In this document: in pieces, positions 13,318 through 19,411 of the stretch | Layout of the letters: every line of letters begins with the position of its first letter | Position numbering within the stretch: position 1 is the stretch's first letter | Assembly: GCA_964563505.1 (NCBI GenBank) | Contig: CAZLXW010000071.1 | Span: 1 to 19,411, forward strand | Direction of reading: 5' to 3' | DNA length: 19,411 nucleotides | Source of the DNA: UBA1351 sp964563505 | GTDB lineage: Bacteria; Bacillota; Clostridia; Lachnospirales; Vallitaleaceae | Notes under the pieces: model-generated | The model's input: the letters and a program-made list of their open reading frames with translations, nothing else | Databases searched by the model: none | What the model was told of the DNA's origin: nothing | Position numbers and translations under genes: made by a program

Positions 13318-15168
13318 TTAATCTTCTCTTTTATATGTCGGTACAAATTCCTGCATTTTTATTTTAATCGAATTATCGTTCATTTCGGAAAGTTTTTGTT
13401 CGAATTCTCGAATTTTCGCGACGAGACTTTCATGATTAATCTCTAATGGCTTACCGATATGAATCTTATCGTGTCGCGTCTCAGTTATTCCTTCTTCATC
13501 CATGAGTAGTTCTTCATATAGCTTCTCACCGGGACGAAGTCCGGTAAATACGATGGGTATATCTTCATAAGGTTCATATCCGGATAGTCGAATGACATCT
13601 TCAGCTAGGTTAACAATCTTAACCGGTTCTCCCATATCCAGAATAAATATTTCACCACCATGAGCCATTGATCCAGCCTGTAAAACCAATTGACTGGCCT
13701 CCGGTATGGTCATGAAATATCGTGTAATCTCTTTATGGGTCACGGTCACCGGTCCACCTTCATTCACTTGTTGCTTAAAAATTGGTACCACACTTCCATT
13801 ACTTCCTAGAACATTACCAAAGCGTACCGCAACAAACTCGGTCTTGCTTATTTTATCCATACTCTGTACAACCATTTCACATAATCGTTTGCTTGCGCCC
13901 ATTATATTGGTCGGATTTACTGCTTTATCCGTAGAGATCATGACAAAGCGTTGTACTCCAACCTTATCTGAGGCTTGTACCATATTCAGGGTTCCTAAAA
14001 CATTGTTTTTTATGGCAGCTTCAGGATTCGCTTCCATTAATGGCACATGTTTATGCGCAGCTGCATGAAAAACCACATCAGGTTTCATTTCTTGCATAAT
14101 TGCCACTATACGATTTTGATCGCGTACTGAGGCTATTTTCACCGTTAATCGCAACTCAGGATGAAGCTTAATCAGCTCGTTTTGAAGCGCAAAAACTCCG
14201 TTTTCATAAATATCTAGTAACACTAATTCTTTTGGACCAAAAGAAGCAATCTGACGACTCAGTTCCGAACCTATGGATCCGCCACCACCGGTAACCATTA
14301 CAACTTTTCCATTTAAATATTCAGCAATTGCCTCATTATCTAAATTAATCTCATCTCTCCCTAAGATATCCTTAATATCAATATCCCGGATACTCTGTAT
14401 ATTCACAGTTCCCCCGATAAGTTCATACATACCGGGTACGATACGAATCTTCACTTTTGTTTGCTTACACTCATTTACAATTTCTTTTATCACACTTCGT
14501 TTGGCAGAAGGAATCGCAATAATAATCTCATCAATCTTTTTCTTGCGAACAACACTTACAATATCTTCACGTTGACCGACAATAGGAACACCATTAATAT
14601 GCGTTCCTTCCTTTAAACGATTATCATCAATAATCGCCACCGGTTTACTCCGAAGATTGCTATGGTTCTTAAGCTCTCTAATAATCATTGCACCGGCGTC
14701 TCCGCCTCCGATAATCATCACTCGTTTAACGATTTCACGCGATTCATTAGGATTTGATTTTATTTTCAATAATACCCTGGCTCCCATTCGTGACCCACCG
14801 ATGAGAAGAATATCTAACATACCGACAATGATATAGACACTACGTGGTAAAGAAGCATGCATAAATGTAAGATAAGTTATGCTTAATGCATTCGCTACCC
14901 CTACAGCAAAGGTAATATTCATTACTTCACTCATGCTTGCATACTTATATAAGTTTTTATAAATCTTTAAATAGGTGAACACAATGAGTTTAATCAATGT
15001 GATTTCTAACCAATGTTCTCTATATATTTCATAATAGCTAACAAACTGCTCACTCTGAATTTGTCCATCAAAGCGTAACCACAATGCGAATATATAGGCC
15101 AGATTCAACATAATTATATCTGCAAAGTAAATGAATACAATTCTAACTTGTCGTTTAAATAATGCCAT
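13318..15168 (-). CDS. Membrane-bound nucleotide-sugar 4,6-dehydratase (FlaA1/WbpM/CapD type)
   Basis: A 616-residue protein of the large SDR dehydratase group. Four N-terminal membrane helices (about 8-125) are followed by a Rossmann-like domain with VMIIGGGDAGAMIIREL at about 148-164. The catalytic SDR domain begins VVMVTGGGGSIGSELSRQIA near 290. It has HAAAHKHVPLMEANP, STDKAVNPTNIMGASKRLCE with Met423 where most SDRs have the catalytic Tyr and Lys427, VRFGNVLGSNGSVVPIF, and GLRPGEKLYEELL near the end. The Met substitution is known in the WbpM branch and does not imply loss of activity. It probably converts UDP-GlcNAc to UDP-4-keto-6-deoxy-GlcNAc, leading to QuiNAc, FucNAc or bacillosamine-type sugars. 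The matching aminotransferase or reductase is not seen in the window. It is second in the operon, with AAGGGAG before the ATG. Confidence 0.95.
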   Translation of the reverse strand: MALFKRQVRIVFIYFADIIMLNLAYIFALWLRFDGQIQSEQFVSYYEIYREHWLEITLIKLIVFTYLKIYKNLYKYASMSEVMNITFAVGVANALSITYLTFMHASLPRSVYIIVGMLDILLIGGSRMGARVLLKIKSNPNESREIVKRVMIIGGGDAGAMIIRELKNHSNLRSKPVAIIDDNRLKEGTHINGVPIVGQREDIVSVVRKKKIDEIIIAIPSAKRSVIKEIVNECKQTKVKIRIVPGMYELIGGTVNIQSIRDIDIKDILGRDEINLDNEAIAEYLNGKVVMVTGGGGSIGSELSRQIASFGPKELVLLDIYENGVFALQNELIKLHPELRLTVKIASVRDQNRIVAIMQEMKPDVVFHAAAHKHVPLMEANPEAAIKNNVLGTLNMVQASDKVGVQRFVMISTDKAVNPTNIMGASKRLCEMVVQSMDKISKTEFVAVRFGNVLGSNGSVVPIFKQQVNEGGPVTVTHKEITRYFMTIPEASQLVLQAGSMAHGGEIFILDMGEPVKIVNLAEDVIRLSGYEPYEDIPIVFTGLRPGEKLYEELLMDEEGITETRHDKIHIGKPLEINHESLVAKIREFEQKLSEMNDNSIKIKMQEFVPTYKRED

Positions 15169-15200
15169 TATACTAGACTCCCTTTTATTTATCTCTCTTT

Positions 15201-16952
15201 TTATTTTGACTCTTCTTCCATCATATTCGGTAAAATCAACAATAGCCCAAAAAGCACAAATATAATGTAAGTAGCAAACACAACACTATCATTAACCAGT
15301 CCTACTACAAAATACGATAGAATAGGAATCATCAAAAAATCAAAGCGACTTTGAATAAATGTCTGTAAACTAATGCAAAGAAAAAATATTAGCCCTACAA
15401 ACCCAAAATTCAACGCTATTGTTAAGAATAAATTATGTGGTTTATCAACAACAATTACATGATTGCCGAAAATTTGATGCTTATAGATTAAATCTCCTTG
15501 AGGATAAATAGCTGTATATGTATCTGCACCATACCCAAACACCGGTTTTTCAAAAACTAGCTGGATTGTGCGATTCCAAATATATCCACGATTACTCATT
15601 AATCGTTCATTTTTAAACCATTTAGTCGATTCTGCATTGAAATTATACTCATCTAACGGTAAAGTTCCTACTGAAAAGTGTCCGTTGTAATAGTAATTAA
15701 AACGAGACTCTGAAATCTTTTCTGTTTGAAGATTTTGGACCCATACGCGAACCAATTCTTCACTGTAATTATAAATCACTTGTTTAAAATAATTTTCGCT
15801 AGTAATTCTATATATCAACAATTGATTCGCTTTATCCTGAATTAGCTCGCCCTCACCTTCTGTTACAACATCTAATCCACCTTCAATGGGACTAATCTCT
15901 ATATATTCACCATTATTCAGATTATATCGAAGCATAGGATGTTCATAGTCCACAGAAGCAAATTCTGTCGTAAAATAAGTATCTGGTTCAGCATCTAAAC
16001 TTCTCAAAATTTTAGCATAATATGGTTGAAAGATTGCTAGTTGTGTAAATATTAAATATCCCATAATAAGAAGTGCTATGACACCAAAATATATCCCTTT
16101 ATGAAGTGGAAACTTGATTAATAAATATATCCCCATAAATGCAATAGTCGTAACTACCGCAATCAATCCACCTGTCGATTGCGATCCATATAGCGTAATC
16201 ATCTGTGGAATAATCATTAAACCAAATAGCGGCTTAATCAACCAACGTTTTACCATTACCACACTATAAATTGTAAGCGGAAAGGCTATTGCGATCAAAG
16301 ATCCTACATAGTTCGGATTATAGAGTGTTGTATATACTCGACCTTCAGGAAGATTAAAATTCACACTAGAACGCAATTCTTCAAAACGCGTTCCCAGCAT
16401 TACCCTCAAACCCATCTCCGTCTTAAAGAAATCTATCCCCATCCATTGAAACATTCCAATGACAGATACAACTGTTGAGCTAATAACAAAAGCATATATC
16501 AACATACGCATTTCGCTTTTATTCTTTACTGAAACCACAACACTATATGTTAATCCAATATAACACAACCATGTCAATGTCCCCTCATAACGATCAATCA
16601 TTCCTGACCATGCTAATTGTTTCTGGTCAGACATCAAAAAAGCTATCCATATGCTAAGTATTAAACCACCGAATAATATAACACTTATCTTATTCTTTTT
16701 CAACCCTTCCCTTTGATACGTGTAAAAGTGATATACACAAGCTAAGACAACACAAATAATCGCACCAACCTGTAATAGTTGTACTTTAGCTGCTGAAAAA
16801 ATATCAACGTGTTGTTCCTTGTTATACAGCCACTGTAAAGATTCCGGAACAGGCATGATTTTTAAAGTTACAATTAATGGCACAAAAAATATTATAATTA
16901 TCAAAATAATCCAAATGCTTTTTCTTAGTCTTTCTAAATTTTTATTACTCAT
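15201..16952 (-). CDS. Wzy_C / O-antigen ligase-type membrane protein
   Basis: A 583-residue polytopic protein with about 11-12 membrane helices. Basic cytoplasmic residues follow SNKNLERLRKS at the start, and hydrophobic segments run to about residue 310. A large polar extracytoplasmic loop occupies about 315-490, and two or three helices lie at the end. The loop contains the Wzy_C-type signature SNRGYIWNRTIQLVFEKPVF with GYGADTYTAIYP, then VDKPHNLFLTIALNFG with His506, the position conserved in O-antigen ligases and related oligosaccharyltransferases. Family members either polymerise repeat units, ligate glycan to lipid, or glycosylate proteins (PilO/TfpO, PglL, and the WsaB type of S-layer clusters). 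It is the first gene after an SLH surface protein, with its own promoter, so transfer of glycan to surface protein is possible. The exact activity cannot be told from sequence. Confidence 0.88.
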   Translation of the reverse strand: MSNKNLERLRKSIWIILIIIIFFVPLIVTLKIMPVPESLQWLYNKEQHVDIFSAAKVQLLQVGAIICVVLACVYHFYTYQREGLKKNKISVILFGGLILSIWIAFLMSDQKQLAWSGMIDRYEGTLTWLCYIGLTYSVVVSVKNKSEMRMLIYAFVISSTVVSVIGMFQWMGIDFFKTEMGLRVMLGTRFEELRSSVNFNLPEGRVYTTLYNPNYVGSLIAIAFPLTIYSVVMVKRWLIKPLFGLMIIPQMITLYGSQSTGGLIAVVTTIAFMGIYLLIKFPLHKGIYFGVIALLIMGYLIFTQLAIFQPYYAKILRSLDAEPDTYFTTEFASVDYEHPMLRYNLNNGEYIEISPIEGGLDVVTEGEGELIQDKANQLLIYRITSENYFKQVIYNYSEELVRVWVQNLQTEKISESRFNYYYNGHFSVGTLPLDEYNFNAESTKWFKNERLMSNRGYIWNRTIQLVFEKPVFGYGADTYTAIYPQGDLIYKHQIFGNHVIVVDKPHNLFLTIALNFGFVGLIFFLCISLQTFIQSRFDFLMIPILSYFVVGLVNDSVVFATYIIFVLFGLLLILPNMMEEESK

Positions 16953-16991
16953 AATAACTCCATCTCTTATTCAATTCTGTACATCTTTTAT

Positions 16992-17020
16992 ATTGTATCA
17001 ATTTTATAATAGAAAGTAAA
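16992..17020 (-). promoter_or_regulatory. Sigma-A-like promoter of the Wzy_C-CapD-Wzz-LoaP operon
   Basis: On the minus strand a TTTACT -35 element (17015-17020, 4 of 6 to consensus) and a TACAAT -10 element (16992-16997, 5 of 6) are separated by exactly 17 bases. Transcription would start near 16985, about 33 bases before the ATG at 16952. It lies immediately past the SLH terminator, which supports an independent operon. Confidence 0.75.
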
Positions 17021-17064
17021 CTAAAAAAATAAAAGTCTCGAATGAATTTTCATTCGAGACTTTT
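17021..17064 (-). terminator. Intrinsic terminator of the SLH gene
   Basis: A perfect inverted repeat, AAAAGTCTCGAATGAA at 17031-17046 against 17049-17064, is followed on the minus strand by ATTTTTTTAG. That gives a 14-16 bp stem with a very short loop and a seven-base U run. It lies 30 bases after the SLH stop codon. There is no matching U-tract on the other side, so it works for minus-strand transcription only. Confidence 0.95.
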
Positions 17065-17093
17065 AGCTTTATATGATACTTAAACTATAAAAC

Positions 17094-19411
17094 TTATTTT
17101 TTAATAATTGCTACGTAATCTACATAAACACCAGAAGCAACATTAATTGCTAATTCATATCCGTCTTTAATATCACGTAACTTAACTTCTTTTACAGATC
17201 CAGAAGCATCAATAATAACAGCATTGCTTGTTAATCTGTATGTAGTTCCATTTGTTGCTGTGATACGTGCCGCACTAATATCTACACTAGAAGCAGTAAC
17301 TCCTACAACGTTAGCAACATCAATGTCAGTAACAAGACTGTCATCGTCACGTACTTTAAGTGTAACAATACGGTCTGCCTTAGCAACAGTACCAGCTGTT
17401 AATGTCGCATATGTTTGCTCATCTACTGTATAAGTAGTTTTTCCGCCATCAACCCAAGCAGTTGCTCTAGTGATTTTTGTACCATTAGTTGTTCTAACAC
17501 TTTCAACATAAGCAATAACTTCAGTAGTGTCTTCTTCAGCATTAGTTTCAGTAGTTGCAATATAAGAAACTTTTAAGTCACTTACATATGCTCTACCAGT
17601 AATAACAGTATCAAAGTCAGCATCGCCAACAGTTACAACTGTAATATCACCTTTAGCAAATGGTGCAGTTTCACCTTCTTTAATCATGAATACGACTGTA
17701 CTTGAAGAAAGTCTATTCACTCCAATGAATTTATCTTTTGTAATATCAGTTCCGTTTGCACTAATGTCACCTAAGAAATTTAATTCTACAACACTTCCAT
17801 CATCATCGTAAACAAACTCAACGATGCGACCAGCTGTAACATTTAAATCTTCACTTGCATCAGCACCCATTGTTGCATTTGTTGCAGGTGTAGTATCGAA
17901 ATTAATCGTTGCTACATCATAAGCACCTGAAGTGTCAAGAGTAACAGTATCAACGTCTTCACCATCAATTTTGTCTAAAGATTCTAAAGTAAGTCTTTCA
18001 ACAACTTTAGTTCCTTCTTCATTAACAAATTCAAACTCAGCAGAAATTCTGTTGAATGAAGAATCAAATCTTACGTCTGATAATAAGATACCTGCTACTG
18101 TATCCGTATTAGTTTCACCAAGATCACCAGTTACGTATACTAATTTTCCGAATCGATCAAAGAATATTGCTACATCTTCATCTGCATCTTCAAATTTTTC
18201 AGCCGCATCTTTGTCCATATTATCGAAATCTTCATCTTCGTTAAGATATTGAGCAACTCCATTGCCTACAGTTGTATCGGCATACTTGTACTCTTTTCCT
18301 TCAACATCAAAAGCTTCATCAAATACGTCAGTGATTTCACCAGTTACAGATTTGTTGTAAATTTCTACAACTTTTTCTTCTTGGCCATCTTGATCAGCCG
18401 CAAAGAATAATACATCGCCTTTTTCCATATCTTCTACAGAAGCGAACTTACCATCTTTGAATACTGCATAGCCATCAAAGTCAAACTCTTCACCGTCAAG
18501 AGCAGTTACAACGTCATCTTCAGTAAAGTCGACAACAGTCATGTCCATATCAGTGTATAAGTCATACTCAATAACTCGACCACGATCATTTAGAACAACT
18601 TTAGCTAATTCAAATTTTTCACCATCAAGACTTAAGTCTTGTGATTGCAATTTGAAAGTTTTGTCTAATCCTGAAAGCTTAACTTCTTTTCCATCATCTT
18701 TAAATTCAACTGCATCAATATAGTACTCACTAACAATTTCAGCAAAGATTACTTCATCATCAGAGTTTACCCACAAGTCAACTTCATTTAAGAATAAGTC
18801 ATAGAAATCAGCACCTGTTCTTTCAAGAAGTTCAAATGTACCATTAGAAGCTGTAGTTGTGATTTCGTTGAGTTCCAAATCATAATCAGTTACACGAACA
18901 CTATAATCGCCAGTAAGGTCACGAATATCAAGGTTGTCATTCAACAATGATTTTTCAACGCCGTTAGAAAATTCCAACTGTCCGTATTGAACCGTTCCGT
19001 CGTTATTATAACCTGTAGCGCCCCATTTTTGAACAGTCAAAGTGTTTACTAACATTTTAGCTGCATTACCACGAGTTGCATTTGTAGAACTTGAAACTGC
19101 TACGCCATTCATAAGTCCTAAAATATTCGCTTGCGTAATGTAGTTTGCTGGCCAGTTTCCATCTTTGTCAACAACCGGACCTAATCCGATAAGACGAGTA
19201 AGGATTGTAATCGCTTCAGCATTTGTTAAAGGATTACTTGGCTTGTAACTACCATCTGGATATCCTTTAAGGATTCCTCTGTCAACTGCTACATTAATGT
19301 AACCAGCTGCCCAATGCATAGCATCAACATCAGTAAAGATTGTGTTTGATTTTGACACTTCAGCCGCATCGTTAAGTCCTAATGAAAGAACTGCGATTTT
19401 AGCAAATTCTG
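17094..19411 (-). CDS. SLH-domain surface/S-layer protein (N-terminus beyond window edge)
   Basis: The reading frame is open from the right edge, so the N-terminus, signal peptide and most of the first SLH motif are missing. A GTG at 19358 could be mistaken for the start, but the upstream codons read EFAKIAVLSLGLNDAAEV, the end of an SLH motif. A complete second SLH follows (FTDVDAMHWAAGYI, then GILKGYPDGSYKPSNPL and LTRLIGLG). A weaker third follows (NWPANYITQANILGLMNG, ATRGNAAKMLVNTL). The remaining about 620 residues are acidic and strand-rich with few aromatics, as in S-layer or cell-surface proteins. SLH motifs bind a pyruvylated secondary cell-wall polymer, so the protein is held on the outer wall. 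It ends with a strong terminator and is transcribed separately from the polysaccharide genes. No enzymatic domain is recognised in the C-terminal part. Confidence 0.93.
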   Translation of the reverse strand, partial: EFAKIAVLSLGLNDAAEVSKSNTIFTDVDAMHWAAGYINVAVDRGILKGYPDGSYKPSNPLTNAEAITILTRLIGLGPVVDKDGNWPANYITQANILGLMNGVAVSSSTNATRGNAAKMLVNTLTVQKWGATGYNNDGTVQYGQLEFSNGVEKSLLNDNLDIRDLTGDYSVRVTDYDLELNEITTTASNGTFELLERTGADFYDLFLNEVDLWVNSDDEVIFAEIVSEYYIDAVEFKDDGKEVKLSGLDKTFKLQSQDLSLDGEKFELAKVVLNDRGRVIEYDLYTDMDMTVVDFTEDDVVTALDGEEFDFDGYAVFKDGKFASVEDMEKGDVLFFAADQDGQEEKVVEIYNKSVTGEITDVFDEAFDVEGKEYKYADTTVGNGVAQYLNEDEDFDNMDKDAAEKFEDADEDVAIFFDRFGKLVYVTGDLGETNTDTVAGILLSDVRFDSSFNRISAEFEFVNEEGTKVVERLTLESLDKIDGEDVDTVTLDTSGAYDVATINFDTTPATNATMGADASEDLNVTAGRIVEFVYDDDGSVVELNFLGDISANGTDITKDKFIGVNRLSSSTVVFMIKEGETAPFAKGDITVVTVGDADFDTVITGRAYVSDLKVSYIATTETNAEEDTTEVIAYVESVRTTNGTKITRATAWVDGGKTTYTVDEQTYATLTAGTVAKADRIVTLKVRDDDSLVTDIDVANVVGVTASSVDISAARITATNGTTYRLTSNAVIIDASGSVKEVKLRDIKDGYELAINVASGVYVDYVAIIKK

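Noticed and set aside
19356..19358. GTG at 19358 as the start of the SLH protein
   Set aside because: The same frame continues upstream to the window edge and encodes the end of another SLH motif, so the codon is an internal valine.
1..19411. CRISPR arrays, tRNA or rRNA genes, insertion sequences
   Set aside because: No spaced direct-repeat array, tRNA-like T-arm, rRNA segment, transposase frame or flanking inverted and target-site repeats were seen.

Overview
The window looks like chromosome of a low-GC, Gram-positive, anaerobe-type Firmicute (probably class Clostridia). The reasons are AT-rich DNA, strong AGGAGG-type ribosome binding sites, a surface protein with SLH motifs, a Clostridia-style lone prepilin and a LoaP-type NusG paralogue. 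Every gene I can support lies on the minus strand, so the biological order runs from the right edge (19411) to the left edge (1). The genus cannot be told from the sequence alone.

Right end (17094-19411): the C-terminal part of a large acidic SLH-domain surface or S-layer protein, closed by a textbook intrinsic terminator. A sigma-A-like promoter then starts a four-gene operon (16952 to 11718): a 583-residue Wzy_C/O-antigen-ligase-type membrane protein, a FlaA1/CapD-type membrane-bound nucleotide-sugar dehydratase, a Wzz-type chain-length protein, and the processive antiterminator LoaP.

Middle (10156-11700): a second promoter drives a MarR-type winged-helix regulator resembling EPS-associated MarR proteins but with an extra C-terminal domain. 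After it come a leader with RNA-like structure, a single type IV prepilin-like gene, and a 303-base gap with three perfect inverted repeats. No intrinsic terminator is visible from this promoter to the left edge, so the downstream genes could form one transcript of more than 11 kb. That is the kind of long polysaccharide operon LoaP proteins act on.

Left part (1-10155): a glycan assembly operon. It begins with a PglC/WcaJ-type phosphoglycosyl transferase that loads the first sugar on undecaprenyl phosphate. It continues with a heparinase II/III-like protein, a WbuB-like GT4, an atypical SDR, another GT4, WecC and WecB (which together make UDP-ManNAcA from UDP-GlcNAc), a third GT4, and a truncated Wzy-type polymerase. 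Together they would build a ManNAcA-containing undecaprenyl-linked glycan. It could be a capsule, a secondary cell-wall polymer that anchors SLH proteins, or a glycan transferred to surface protein. No flippase is seen; it probably lies beyond the left edge.

The most interesting parts are the regulatory and pilin segment between the two operons (LoaP, extended MarR, structured leader, lone prepilin, hairpin-rich gap) and the possibility that a Wzy_C enzyme glycosylates one of the two neighbouring surface proteins.
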